A stretch of DNA of 64,000 nt from CAWDVH01 sp963805705 (GCA_963805705.1 CAWDVH010000001.1:2294001-2358000), one strand, 5' to 3'. Shown: positions 36,155 to 45,507, counted from the first letter of the stretch. Made by a program: numbers and translations. Notes: generated by a model not told the origin, from the sequence alone.

Positions 36155-36232
36155 TTAGCCAGCAGGCGTCTTGCCTGCAACGTACGTTCCGCGGCGCGGC
36201 TGCGTCACGAGCAGCCCCTCGTCGACCAGGAC

Positions 36233-36240
36233 CTTAATTG
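36233..36240 (+). repeat. 8-bp target-site duplication, left copy
   Basis: CTTAATTG directly before the left inverted repeat; the identical right copy is at 37632-37639. This is the normal duplication length for IS256-family elements, and identity means a recent, undisturbed insertion. Confidence 0.85.
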
Positions 36241-37631
36241 GGGTCTATCTCGCTAACGGTGTTTCCGGCGGTTGGGTTAGTAGGTCTCGGCGGCCGGGAA
36301 CCGGTCGCCGAAGGTGATGGCGAAAGCGTTCAGCGCCGGCTTCCAGCGCACGGCCCACCTGGTGCGGCCGGTGCCGGTGGGGTCGAGGGACCGGGTGACC
36401 AGGTAGAGGCACTTTAGCGCCGCCTGCTCGGTCGGGAAGTGGCCTCTGGCCCGGACCGCGCGGCGGTAGCGGGCGTTGAGGGACTCGGTCGCGTTGGTGG
36501 AGCAGATCACCCGCCTGATCTCGACGTCGTAGTCGAGGAACGGGATGAACTCGCTCCAGGCGTTCTCCCACAGCCGGATGATCGCCCCGTACCGGGTGCC
36601 CACTTGCCGGCCAGCTCATCGAGCGCGGCCCGGGCCGCGGCGGCGTTCACCGCGGTGTAGATGGGCCTGACGTCGCGTTTGAGCGCGTCCCAGTCCCGCT
36701 TGGACGCCAGCCGGAACGTGTTGCGGATCAGGTGGATGATGCAGGTCTGGACCGTGGCCAGCGGCCACACGTTCGCCACGACCTCGGGCAGGCCTTTCAG
36801 CCCGTCGCAGACCAGGAAGAACACGTCCTTCACGCCGCGGTTGCGGATGTCAGTGAGCACGCTCATCCAGAACTTCGCGCCCTCCCCGCCAGTGCCGGCC
36901 CACAGCCCGAGGATGTCTTTCTCCCCCTCCAGGGTGACCCCGATCGCGGCGTAGACAGGCCGGTTGGCGACCTGCCCGTCCCGGACCTTCACGATGATCG
37001 CGTCGATGAAGATCGCCGCGTAGACGCCGTCGAGGGGCCGGCTCTGCCAGGCCTGCATCTCCTCGATCTCCTTGTCGGTGATCCTTGAGATCGTCTCCCT
37101 GGAGACAGAGGCCCCGTAGATCTCGCTGAAGTGCGCCGAGATCTCACCGGTTGTCAGGCCCTTGGCATACAGCGACAGCACGATCTCATCCACGCCCGTC
37201 AGCCGCCGCTGGCGTTTCTTCACGATCTGCGGCTCGAACGTCCCCGCCCGGTCCCGCGGCACGTCGATCTGCACCTGGCCGGTGGCCTCAGTCAGCACCG
37301 TCTTGGCCCTGGTGCCGTTGCGGACGTTGCCTGACTCACCGCCGGCCGGGCCGTGTTTCTCATGGCCCAGGTGCTCAGTGATCTCCTCGTTCAGCGCCGT
37401 CTCCAGCACCGTCCTGGTCAGCTGCTTCAGCAGCCCGTCCGGCCCGGTCAGCGACAGGCCCTGCTCCCGGGCCCGGCGCACCAGCTCCTCAGCCGCCCGC
37501 TGCTCCGCAGTCGGCTCCGTCTTCTTCTTCGCAGTCACATCATCCAGTGTCGCGGTCATCACGGCACCTCTCCCGCCAGGCCATCAAGCCCGGCGTGATC
37601 GGGCCGGAAACACCGTTGCGGGGACAGTCCC
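36241..37631 (-). mobile_element. IS256-family insertion sequence
   Basis: 1391 bp bounded by 29-bp imperfect terminal inverted repeats (36241-36269 and 37603-37631, 23 of 29 matching, inner part AACGGTGTTTCCGGC identical). It is flanked by the 8-bp duplication CTTAATTG. It carries one transposase. It inserted into the HTH region of a GntR-type gene fragment. Confidence 0.93.
36277..37562 (-). CDS. IS256-family (Mutator-type) transposase, frameshifted
   Basis: About 428 residues when repaired. The first 330 residues hold the family blocks LLKQLTRTVLETALNEEITEHLGHE, FEPQIVKKRQRRLTG, ISRITDKEIEEMQAWQSRPLDG, the DDE-type FIDAIIVKVRDG and VCDGLKGLPEVV, and TCIIHLIRNTFR. The last 108 residues (VICSTNATESLNARYRRAVRARGHFP, with the catalytic Glu) are in another frame. 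Length is 3n+2; one extra G in the GGG run near 36603 rejoins them as AGKWGTRYGAIIRLWENAW. This is probably a sequencing error, so the element may be active. Confidence 0.92.
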
Positions 37632-37660
37632 CTTAATTGCCTTGCGGACGGTGACAACGG

Positions 37661-38851
37661 CCTGTGGGGTTCCAGAATTCGGCCACTGGCCCTGAGCTGG
37701 CCTTCTACGCCGCCCGCTCGTATTCGTGGATGAGGCCGCCAAGGACAGGTCTGTGTTTGATTCGCTCCTGGGCCAGGTCGGCGACGGGGTGATCGGGCCG
37801 GGGCGGTTGGACTTGCGGCTGCGATGGGGACGTCGGCCGTTGTAGTGGGTCTCGTACTCGGCCAGGATAAGCCGCAGGTGCCGTTCGCCGAAGATCAGCA
37901 TCCGGTCGGTCACCTCGGTCCGGGCTGTGAGCACGAACCGTTCCGCATAGGCATTTGCGCGAGGGCTCCGGGGAGGGATCTTCACGGCTTCGAGGCCAGC
38001 ACCGGCCAGGACCGCGTCGAACGATTCGGTGAACTGGCCGGCCCGGTCGCGGCCCAGGAACCGGAAGCCCGCTGCACGATCACCCAGGTCCATCAGGAGA
38101 TTCCGGATCTGCTGCGTGGTCCACGGCCCGTCCGGGCTGGCAGTGATCCCCAGGATATGGACGTAGCGGCTGCCGGCCTCTATGACGAAGAAGCAGTACA
38201 GGCGCTGGAGCGTCACCGCGCAATCCACGTGGAAGAAGTCGACGGCCAGCATCGTCGTGGCTTGCGAGCGCAGGAACCGACGCCAGCTCGTATCTGTATT
38301 CCGCGTCGGCGCTGGAAGGATCTTGAGGCCCTTGAGGATCCGCCGGATCGTGGACGCGCCGACCCGGTGACCGAGCTTTAGCAGTTCACCCTGGATCCTT
38401 TTGTAGCCCCAGCCGTGATTCTCGGTGGCCAGCCGCTCGACCAGCGCGGTGATCTCGGCGCTGACGGGCGGCCGGCCCATCCGTTGCGGATAGGTCCACT
38501 TCCGGCTGACCAGGCGGCGGTGCCAGCGAAGAACGGTGCCAGGGGTGACGAGCCGGTGCGCCCGCAGCAATCTGGGCAGGACCCGGATCAACGCGGCGAG
38601 GATCGCGCGGTCGGCCCAGTCCAGCCGGGGACGCGGATTGGCGCGGCGCAGTACGGCGACCTCATGCCGTAGCACCAGCAGTTCTGCGTTCTTGGACGTC
38701 GTCGAGCGGCCGAGCAGGACCAGCCAGCTACACAGCCGGATGAAGATCAGATACTGCAGACGGATAGACACGGCTGATCATCATGCCGCACGCCGGGCCT
38801 TGGCTCATCGCTGCAGCTCACAGGTCAGGCAGACTTCTGGCACCCCACAGG
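37661..38851 (-). mobile_element. Integrase-core (rve) insertion sequence
   Basis: 1191 bp with 24-bp terminal inverted repeats beginning CCTGTGGGGT at both ends (21 of 24 match: left 37661-37684, right ending 38851). The single gene is an rve-type transposase. No clear target duplication is visible. The left flank is GntR coding sequence and the right flank is LuxR coding sequence, so a deletion or recombination may have accompanied insertion. Confidence 0.8.
37705..38771 (-). CDS. Integrase-core transposase, frameshifted near C-terminus
   Basis: About 355 residues when repaired. N-terminal HTH region (ELLVLRHEVAVLRR ... VTPGTVLRWHRRLVSRKW), then an rve/DDE core: first Asp in MLAVDFFHVDCAV, second in FLGRDRAGQFTESFD, Glu region ANAYAERFVLTARTEVTDRMLI, ending YNGRRPHRS. 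The reading frame then slips: one extra C in a CCCC run near 37802 gives PRPDHPVADLAQERIKHRP and VLGGLIHEYERAA with a TAG at 37705, the normal ending of this actinobacterial transposase group. GTG start at 38771. Probably a sequencing error. Confidence 0.88.
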
Positions 38852-38868
38852 GGGGAGGCACCGCAGCG

Positions 38869-39078
38869 GTGCCGCGCCTGGTCGAGCCGCTGACCAGCCG
38901 CGAGCTGGAGGTACTGCGATTGCTGGCCGCAGGCAGCTCGAATCAGGCCATCGCCCGCGAGCTCGTGGTCACCCTGGACACCGTCAAGAAGCACGTCGGC
39001 CACGTGCTGGGCAAGCTCGGCGCGGCCAACCGCTCCGAGGCCGTCGCCCGGGCGCGTGAGCTGAACCTGATCCCCTGA
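38869..39078 (+). pseudogene. LuxR HTH remnant, 5' truncated by the IS
   Basis: The C-terminal 69 residues of a MalT-like LuxR regulator: PLTSRELEVLRLLAAGSSNQ, then AIARELVVTLDTVKKHVGHV and LGKLGAANRSEAVARAREL. They closely match the end of the LuxR gene at 41848-44615. The coding frame continues upstream only to the IS end at 38851. Oddly, GGGGGAGG stands nine bases before the GTG at 38869, so the orphan DNA-binding domain could still be translated and compete for sites. Confidence 0.8.
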
Positions 39079-39090
39079 CCAGCCCGCTGA

Positions 39091-40341
39091 TCAACCAGGG
39101 CTCTCTTCCAGCGTGATGGCGTTGGCTGCTTCCCGGACGCCCTTGGTGGCCTGGTCGAGGATGAGCTTCTTGCCGGGGAGGTAGGGCAGTGTTCTGAGGG
39201 CCTGGTTCTGCAGCCAGATCTGCCGGCGGGTCTGCGGGATGAACCGCTTGGTGTTCCCGATCGCGATCTGCTGGTTACGAGCCACGAAGTCCTGCATCCG
39301 GCGCTGGTAGGCGGTGAACGCGGCGCTGTGGTCGCCGCCGGCGGCCTGCAGTGCGCTGGCCAGCACATAGGCCCCGACCAGCGCGAGGCTGGTGCCCTGG
39401 CCCGACAGTGGCGAAGGGCAGTAGCCGGCGTCGCCGACTAGTGTCACCCGGTCAGCGGACCAGTTGTCCATGCGGATCTGGCTGACGGAATCGAAGTAGA
39501 AGTCGGAGGCGTCGCGCATGGCCGCGAGCAGCCGCGGGATCTCCCAGCCCTGCCCGGCGAACGCGGCTTCGAGCAGTTTCTGCTGCTGGCCGGTGTCGCG
39601 GTGGTCGTAATCGAGGGGCGGGGAGGCGAAGAAGAAGATGGCCCTGGCCTCGGTGTTGTCCCTGGCGCTGGTGACCGTTACCGACCTGCCGGGGGCGACG
39701 TGAATCAGCTGCCAGTGATCGAGTCGCATGTCGTTGCGGACAGTGAAGACCGACAGGTACATGCCCAGGTGCCGGACGAAGGACGGTTCCGGCCCGAAAG
39801 CGAGCGCTCGCAGCGTGGAGTGCAGCCCGTCGGCGCCGATCACGAGATCGAACGTGCGCGGTTCGGCTCGCTCGAAGGTGACCTCGACGGCTCCGGGCAC
39901 CTCGGTCATCCCGGTGACCGAATCGCCGAAGATGTACTCGGTGCCGCTGCGGGCGGCTTCATGCAAGACGGCGACCAGGTCGCCGCGCACGATCTCCACG
40001 TCGGCGGCGTCGACGACGCCGAAGGCCGCGTTCGTGCTGGCCAGATGCTTTCCGGTGGCGCTGACGTACGTCATCCCGCGCGTGCGCGTGCGCGCCTGCT
40101 GCAGTGCGCCCAGGATCCCCGCTCGCCTCGCGACGTCGATCGCCGCGCCGCGGATGTCGACCGCCTGGCCCCCGTCGCGCGGTGCGGGTGCCCGTTCGAC
40201 CACGGTCGGGCAGAAGCCGTGCCTGGACAGCCAGTACGCGAGCGTCAGGCCGGCCGGCCCCGCGCCGGAAATCAGTACATTCGTGCGCGGCGCCCGGGAC
40301 TGCCCGGGTGCCCGGTCGGCTGCTGATGCTGATGGGGACAT
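39091..40341 (-). CDS. FAD-dependent monooxygenase (UbiH/TetX-like)
   Basis: 416 residues, class A flavoprotein monooxygenase. FAD fold NVLISGAGPAGLTLAYWLSR near residue 21, the DG-type motif DLVIGADGLHSTLR near 165, and the GD motif VTLVGDAGYCPSPLSGQGTSLALVGAY near 295. It hydroxylates an aromatic or polyketide-like substrate with NAD(P)H and oxygen; some relatives inactivate drugs. The ATG at 40341 follows CGGAGGTTCCC. A separate strong AAGGAGG lies before an ATG at 40405 in another frame with no credible product. It is probably the last gene of an operon with the alpha/beta hydrolase, downstream of a conserved LuxR-locus promoter. Confidence 0.9.
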   Translation of the reverse strand: MSPSASAADRAPGQSRAPRTNVLISGAGPAGLTLAYWLSRHGFCPTVVERAPAPRDGGQAVDIRGAAIDVARRAGILGALQQARTRTRGMTYVSATGKHLASTNAAFGVVDAADVEIVRGDLVAVLHEAARSGTEYIFGDSVTGMTEVPGAVEVTFERAEPRTFDLVIGADGLHSTLRALAFGPEPSFVRHLGMYLSVFTVRNDMRLDHWQLIHVAPGRSVTVTSARDNTEARAIFFFASPPLDYDHRDTGQQQKLLEAAFAGQGWEIPRLLAAMRDASDFYFDSVSQIRMDNWSADRVTLVGDAGYCPSPLSGQGTSLALVGAYVLASALQAAGGDHSAAFTAYQRRMQDFVARNQQIAIGNTKRFIPQTRRQIWLQNQALRTLPYLPGKKLILDQATKGVREAANAITLEESPG

Positions 40342-40422
40342 GGGAACCTCCGTGTTCTGCCGGTTTGCGGGCTTCGATGCCGAAGCGGCTCGTGGCGCTG
40401 GACATGGCTGCCTCCTTAGCGG

Positions 40423-41472
40423 TCATGAGTGTTGGGGGGGCTGCCGGTCCGGATGATTTGCGTCGGGGAGAGCGCTGAACCTCGCGGTGAACTGCTCCAC
40501 TGCGTGGCTGACTGCGGCGGCCCGGATGGACTCGTACAGGTCGAAGTCGTGGTGCGCACCGGGCAGCTCGGCGTAGCTGACCGGACGGCCCGATACCGCG
40601 CGTACCCGCTCCGCGAAAGCCCGCACGTCGGCCGCTGATATCAGGTCTTTCTCGCCGTGCACGATAAGCATGGGCGGCAGGTCACCGCGCGGCGCGAGGC
40701 CGCCGTAGTAGCCGTAGCGGCAGATCAGGCCCGCGATGCCGGTCTCGCCGTCGCACATCGCCCGGATGGCCAGGTTCGCCCCGGCCGAGCTGCCGGCCAG
40801 GAACAGCGTGCCGGGTTCGCCGCCGAACTCCGCGGCATGGGCCCGTACCCAGGCGATCGCGTCGCGCACGTCGGCTACCTGGTCGGCGAGTGTCACGTGC
40901 GGCTGCAGCCGGTAGTCCGCGCTCACGCAGACAAAACCGCGGCGGCTGGTCAGATGCCGGATCAGCGGCCGCGCTTCGCGGGCCTTGTTGCCGGAATAGA
41001 AGCCGCCGCCATGGAAGTGCAGCAGGACCGGAGCGCCGGCCGGCCGGTCGCGGCGGTGATACACATCCAGCCTGCGGTCCGGCCCGTCGCCGTAGGCCAG
41101 GCCGCGCACCCGGACCACGTCGAGCCGGCCCGGGAAGAACGGGGCGCGCAGGATGCGGCCCCATGGCCGCCTCGGCCTACCGGCGTTGTGCAACGCCGCG
41201 TTCGCGCGCAGCGCGCGCCGCACGATGACCACCAGGCCGGTCAGGGCGAGCAGCGCGACAACGGCGGCGGCGGCACCGGCCGGGGAGCCGAGGTCGCCGT
41301 CGGCGAGCGCGAGCACGGTCGAGGCGATCAGAAAATACCCCACGATGAACGGCAGTTCGCTGACCACCAGCGCGGGGAGGGCGGCGAAGGAGCCGAGCCT
41401 GGGCCACCGGGTGAGCGCGCACGCCACGCCCCAGGACACGACCGCGACCGTCCACAAATACCCGATCGGCAT
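40423..41472 (-). CDS. Membrane-anchored alpha/beta hydrolase (esterase)
   Basis: 349 residues from ATG 41472. About three N-terminal hydrophobic helices (to residue ~90), then an HSL-type alpha/beta hydrolase: oxyanion-hole HFHGGGFYSG, nucleophile elbow LAGSSAGANLAIRA, acid in LIVHGEKDLISAADV and His in LPGAHHDFDL. It is an esterase or lipase-like enzyme with its catalytic domain tethered to the membrane. GGGGGG lies just before the start. It follows the truncated NAD(P)-binding fragment and precedes the monooxygenase on the same strand. Confidence 0.88.
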   Translation of the reverse strand: MPIGYLWTVAVVSWGVACALTRWPRLGSFAALPALVVSELPFIVGYFLIASTVLALADGDLGSPAGAAAAVVALLALTGLVVIVRRALRANAALHNAGRPRRPWGRILRAPFFPGRLDVVRVRGLAYGDGPDRRLDVYHRRDRPAGAPVLLHFHGGGFYSGNKAREARPLIRHLTSRRGFVCVSADYRLQPHVTLADQVADVRDAIAWVRAHAAEFGGEPGTLFLAGSSAGANLAIRAMCDGETGIAGLICRYGYYGGLAPRGDLPPMLIVHGEKDLISAADVRAFAERVRAVSGRPVSYAELPGAHHDFDLYESIRAAAVSHAVEQFTARFSALPDANHPDRQPPQHS

Positions 41473-41507
41473 CAGGAACCCCCCGCAATGCGGGGCCGCA
41501 CGCACGC

Positions 41508-41666
41508 CGGCTGGCCAAGCGCGGCCGGCCCGGCATTGAGCCCCCGTACCCGCCCGGCGTTCCCGGGCGACCGATGGGTTCCGATCACCTGATGACCGTG
41601 ATCGATGAACTGCGTAGCGAGCCGGGCGCCGACAGCACCTTCAGCCCTCACGACGAAGATCTGCAT
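41508..41666 (-). pseudogene. NAD(P)-binding oxidoreductase, N-terminal remnant
   Basis: MQIFVVRAEGAVGARLATQF followed by IDHGHQVIGTHRSPGNAGRV and RGLNAGPAAL is the N-terminus of an NmrA/epimerase-type NAD(P)-binding protein. The usual GATGAVG is changed to RAEGAVG. After about 53 residues similarity stops abruptly and the frame runs into the next gene's start. The start and ribosome site (GAGAAGGAGCACACG) are intact, so a short peptide is probably still made from this conserved promoter. Confidence 0.75.
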
Positions 41667-41699
41667 CGTGTGCTCCTTCTCGGGTAGCCGGACACCCCG

Positions 41700-41789
41700 A
41701 CGTTATGAGGCGATGCCGCGGCGGACGTCACTCGAAAGTGGACTTAGCGGGTGGAATCCTCGGCGTAAGGCTGCAGCACGAAGGTGCCG
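41700..41789 (-). promoter_or_regulatory. Conserved LuxR-locus promoter, copy 1
   Basis: On the minus strand: GCAC-N4-GTGC (41787-41776), then, 47 bases from its first base, CACTTTCGAGTG (41740-41729), then 26 bases from the last GTG to TAACGT (41705-41700), then 34 bases to the ATG at 41666. The same arrangement recurs at 45009-45097 and 47224-47312. Confidence 0.75.
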
Positions 41790-41847
41790 ACGAGGCGTAG
41801 CAGACCCGTTCCGGAGGAACGAGGAACCTGCCTGTATCTGGCTGCGG

Positions 41848-44615
41848 TCAATGGATCAGCTCTAGTTCCCTGGCCCGGGCGACCGCCTCGGTGCGGTTGG
41901 CCGCGCCGAGCTTGTCCAGCACGTGGCTGACGTGCTTTTTGACGGTGTCGACAGTAACTACCAGGTCGCTGGCGATGGCCTGGTTCGACCGGCCTGTGGC
42001 CAGCATGCCCAGCACCTCCAGCTCGCGGGCAGTCAGCGGGTCAACGATGCCCCGCACCGCTGCGGTGCCTTGCCCTGGATCCGGCCGGGTGTGCTCTGGA
42101 TTAAACGCGCGCTGGAGCCGGGCCAGGCAGCCGAGCGGGACCCCGGCGGCGGCTTGCCCGGCCCGCTGGGCCGCGATCAGCCGACCGACTAGCGCGGCCA
42201 TCGGCGGGCCCTCGTCGGCGAAGACCCGCACATAGCCTTGCGGGCAGGCGAGCATGAGCGCCTCGCCAAGGGCCGCTACCGCGCCTGCTTCATCGCCGGT
42301 AGCCGCCAGCGCCAGCGCCAGCAGCGCACCCGCCTCGATGAGGCCGTCGCATCGGTCCTGCGCGGCGGCGGCGCCGTGCAGCCGATCCAGCAGCGCGAGC
42401 GCCTGGCCGGGCCGGTCCTGCGCGAGCAGGATCCTGGCCAGGACCAGGTAGCCGGATTCGCGAGCGTAATCTGGCTCGTCGTCCGGGCCGAGGCCGTTGT
42501 CCTGGGCGAAACGGGTCGCGCCAGGCAGGTCGCCCTGGGCCAGCAGCAGCCGCGCCCGCTGCGCCGGGACCGGATTGAGCAAGCCGGCCGGCCCTGATGA
42601 GGCCTGTCCGGCCTCGGTGATCGCCTCCAGCGCCCCGGCCGAATCGCCCGTGGCTTGCCGGATCATCGCCAGCGTAGCCAGGCCGTTCGCCAGCGGCGGG
42701 GTGTAGACGAACTGGCGGCACAGCGCGATGCCCTCGGTCGCGTGCCGCAGCGCGAAGTCGAGTTCGTCCCGCTGGTAGGCGATCTCGGCCAGGCCCACAT
42801 AGCTAGGTCCAGCGGCTGGCCGTGGCCGACCGGACGTGACCAGGCTGTCCAGGGCCTGCTGACAGGTCAGGACGGCCGCGTCCAGACGGCCCTGGGCGCG
42901 CTGGATCAGCACTAGTTCGTAGCAGCCCCACGCGATCAGCGTGAACTGGCCGGTCTCGCGCCACCCGGTAACGCTGGACGCGAAGCCGCGTTCGGCCTCC
43001 GTAAGCCGGCCACGCAGCCATTCGGCCACGGCCAGGAATCCGTGCGCGGTGGCGCTCAGCATCCATTCTCCGGGCTTGATCTCGGCCAGCATCTGCGTGG
43101 CAAAGGCGGCCGTGGCCTCGGCGTCACCATTGAGCTGGGCCAGGGCGCCGCGGTGCAGCGTGGTCAGGGCCGGGACGTTGATCAGGTGGCTGGCCGCCGC
43201 ACCGCCGGCTGGCTCGAATGGCTCATCGGCCCAGTCGGGAGGCGTGCACTCAACCGCGTCCAGGAACGGTTCCACGAGCTCGATGTGGCCGCTGGTAGCG
43301 GCCATGAGGGCCTGCGCCAGCAGCAGCCGGGGGCGGGACTTGATCACATCAGCGGGGAGGACGGACAGCCACCGGCGTATGGTCGCCGCCTCGCCGCGGA
43401 AGTTAAAGACTACGTCGAAGTGCTGCTCGATGAGCCGGGCCGCCCAGAGCATCTCGCCGGCGGCGACCGCGTGCCCGATGGCGTCATCAGTCAGCCCATG
43501 CTCCTCACACCAGGTAGCCGCATTATGGTGCAGCTGCGCCGCCCGGCCGGGCTGTTCTTGCTGTAGCCGAGCGCGCAGCAGGTCGGCGAACAGGTGGTGA
43601 TAACGCCACCAGCCGCGCACCTCATCCAACGGCACCACGAACAACCCGGCCCGCTCCACCTGCTCCAGCAGCCCCTGGCTGCCGGGGCGGCCGGTGACCG
43701 CATCACAAAGCCCGCCGCTCAGCCGTTCCAGCACGGACGTCGCCAGCAGAAAAGCACGCACCTGCTCGCTCTGGCGCTCGAGCACTTCCTCAGCCAGGTA
43801 ATCAAGCACATGACGATGGCTGCCGGTGAACGCCGCCACGAACCCTGCGGCGTCGGGCTGCTGGCACAGCGACAACGCGGCCAGTTGCAGCCCGGCCGGC
43901 CACCCCTCAGTGCGCGCCGTCAGCGCCGCTACTTCCGCATCGGGCAGCACCACGGCCGCCCCCTGCCGCAGCAGCGCCGCCGCCTCGTCCACGGTGAACC
44001 GCAACTCAGCGGCACGCAGCTCAGCCAGCTGCCCGTCGGCCCGCAATCGGGGCAGCGCCAGCGGCGGGTCGGCCCGGCTGGCCAGCACCAGATGCAGCCC
44101 CGGCGGCCGGTGTTCCAGCAAGAACCCCAGCGACTCGTGCAACGCCTGCGCGCCGATCACATGGTAGTCGTCGAGAATCAGCAGAACCTCGTCCCCGCTG
44201 GGCTCGGCAGCCAGTTCGTTGACCAGCGCGGTGACCAGCGGCTCGAATGAGGGGGCGCCGGCGGGCCAAGCAGCGGGCCTACCCGCTCGCCGATCCCTGG
44301 GACCGCCCGGTCCAGCGCGGCCACCGTGTGACGCCAGAACCGCACCGGATCGTTATCGCCACCATCCAGCGACAACCAGGCCACCGGCCACTGGGCGCGC
44401 CGGACCCATTCAGCCAGCAGGATTGTCTTGCCGTATCCGGCCGGGGCGCAGACCAGCACCACTCCCCGTCGTAGTCCCTCGTCGAGTCGGTCCGCCAGCC
44501 GTGGCCGGGGCACGAGACCCGGCCGCAGGCCGGGCACGTGCAGCTTGGTGGCGAGCAGGACATCCCGCTCGGGCACGGCAGCCTCCGATGCGGCCACCGC
44601 GGGCCGCTCAGTCAC
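41848..44615 (-). CDS. MalT-like LuxR-family transcriptional activator (frameshifted)
   Basis: About 922 residues when repaired. N-terminal ATPase: LLATKLHVPGLRPGLVPRPRL, Walker A CAPAGYGKTILLAEW, AWLSLDGGDNDPVRFW, then LLILDDYHVIGAQALHE (Walker B). The middle is a TPR-like sensor region. C-terminal LuxR HTH: PLTARELEVLGMLATGRSNQ and DTVKKHVSHVLDKLGAANRT. GTG start at 44615. The frame breaks near 44252-44256; adding one C to the CCCCC run gives GPPAPPSFEPLVTALVNELA. Length is 3n+2. Such STAND activators respond to a small inducer. It lies amid three promoters of identical layout, its probable targets. Paralogue of 56013-58784. Confidence 0.92.
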
Positions 44616-44630
44616 CGTCGACCTGTACGC

Positions 44631-44810
44631 TCACCGCTTCCAGTGATCCTCCACGCCGCTGGAAAGACCCGTCGTCATCACCAACATATATCGTATAACG
44701 ACATCAAAATTGCCGCCCATCCGTGACCTGGGCATATGCAGCTTGGTGGTCAGCAGCATGTACCGCTCGGATGTCACCTCCGAAGGTGCCGCCGAGGACG
44801 GCTCAGCCAC
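44631..44810 (-). pseudogene. Tandem duplicate of the LuxR 5' end
   Basis: From GTG 44810 the frame reads VAEPSSAAPSEVTSERYMLL, then TTKLHMP, clearly homologous to the start of the LuxR gene (VTERPAVAASEAAVPERDVL, LATKLHVP). It then runs on through unrelated codons to a TGA at 44631, 16 bases before the real LuxR start. The roughly 75 bases upstream are duplicated as well. Either a dead second LuxR gene reduced to its first 30 codons, or an upstream open frame acting on LuxR translation. Confidence 0.7.
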
Positions 44811-45008
44811 CGTTAACCTGCACGTTCACCGCCTCCGGCGATCCTCCGTGCCTCCGCTGGAAGGACCCATCGTCCTAACCGGCTGGCCGCCGCACCGTGG
44901 CACCCCCAATAACTTGCCCAGCAACCACGTCTAGCGGCCACCGGCCATGCCTGCCCTTCCCCGGCATCCCGCGGGGTGTAACCGCCCTGGAGATACGCAG
45001 GCGCAGGA

Positions 45009-45097
45009 CGGCACTTCCGTGCCTGAAGCCGTCACGGAAGATTCCCCCTCCATGGCCACTTTCGGGTGACGCCCGCCCCGCCGTGCGTTCGTAGCGT
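45009..45097 (+). promoter_or_regulatory. Conserved LuxR-locus promoter, copy 3
   Basis: Plus strand: GCACTTCCGTGC (45011-45022), CACTTTCGGGTG (45057-45068) 46 bases from the first, then 26 bases from the last GTG to TAGCGT (45092-45097), and an ATG at 45132. Same layout as copies at 41700-41789 and 47224-47312, in the opposite orientation to those genes, as expected for a real promoter element. Confidence 0.75.
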
Positions 45098-45131
45098 GCA
45101 GGTCACAGACCCACACCACAGGACGGAACAC

Positions 45132-45200
45132 ATGGCTGCTGTCAATCCCGGCCAGTTCACCATCGGCGCCGCCCGCGCCACGAGCAGGGGCCGGGCGTGA
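45132..45200 (+). CDS. 22-residue leader ORF
   Basis: ATG 45132 (GGACGG upstream) encodes MAAVNPGQFTIGAARATSRG RA and stops at TGA 45198-45200, overlapping the GTG start of the next gene. It is the first start codon after the conserved promoter, so it may be a leader peptide coupling translation into the YEIRVQG-type gene. No homologue recognised. Confidence 0.4.
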   Translation: MAAVNPGQFTIGAARATSRGRA

Positions 45201-45442
45201 CCGGCTCGCAAGCGCCTGCACGCTACGAGATCCGCGTCCAGGGAGTCCTCGACCAGCACTGGACGGCCTGGTTCGAGGGCCTCCAGGTCACCAGCGAGGG
45301 CAGCCAGACGGTCATCTGCGGGCCGCTGCCCGATCAGCCTGCGCTGCACGGAGTGCTGATCAAGGTACGCGACCTGGGGATGTGCCTGATCTCGGTGCGC
45401 CGGCTGGATCCAGACGATGCCGGGAAGGCGAGCCCGTCCTGA
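45197..45442 (+). CDS. Small YEIRVQG-type protein (LuxR-locus associated)
   Basis: 81 residues. The core ARYEIRVQGVLDQHWTAWFE followed by GLQVTSEGSQTVICGPLPDQ and PALHGVLIKVRDLGMCLISV is the same family as the protein at 59050-59319 (about half the positions identical). Predicted small alpha/beta fold, cytoplasmic. Function is unknown. In this window both copies lie in the neighbourhood of MalT-like LuxR genes, which suggests a role in, or regulation by, those systems. GTG start at 45197, overlapping the 22-residue ORF. It is transcribed from the conserved promoter at 45009-45097. Confidence 0.75.
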   Translation: MTGSQAPARYEIRVQGVLDQHWTAWFEGLQVTSEGSQTVICGPLPDQPALHGVLIKVRDLGMCLISVRRLDPDDAGKASPS

Positions 45443-45507
45443 GGTCCGCACCCCGGCACAGACATCAGGAGCGCCACCTGCACGTCCTGAACGGAAAGGA
45501 GACTCAG

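Larger units (their letters stand above)
36155..37660 (-). pseudogene. GntR-type regulator 3' fragment, split by IS256-like element
   Basis: Reading the minus strand from 37660 to 37633, then from 36240 to 36155 (one copy of the 8-bp target duplication removed), gives VVTVRKAIKVLVDEG followed by LLVTQPRRGTYVAGKTPAG and a TAA at 36157. This is the end of a GntR-family winged-helix DNA-binding domain. The IS256-like element interrupts it, and the second element cuts off everything 5' of codon VVTV. The N-terminal part is not found on the far side, so the regulator is dead. Confidence 0.75.

Noticed and set aside
38536..38868. 5' extension of the LuxR remnant
   Set aside because: The frame runs through the inverted repeat of the insertion sequence and the 5' end of its transposase; homology to LuxR starts only after the IS end.
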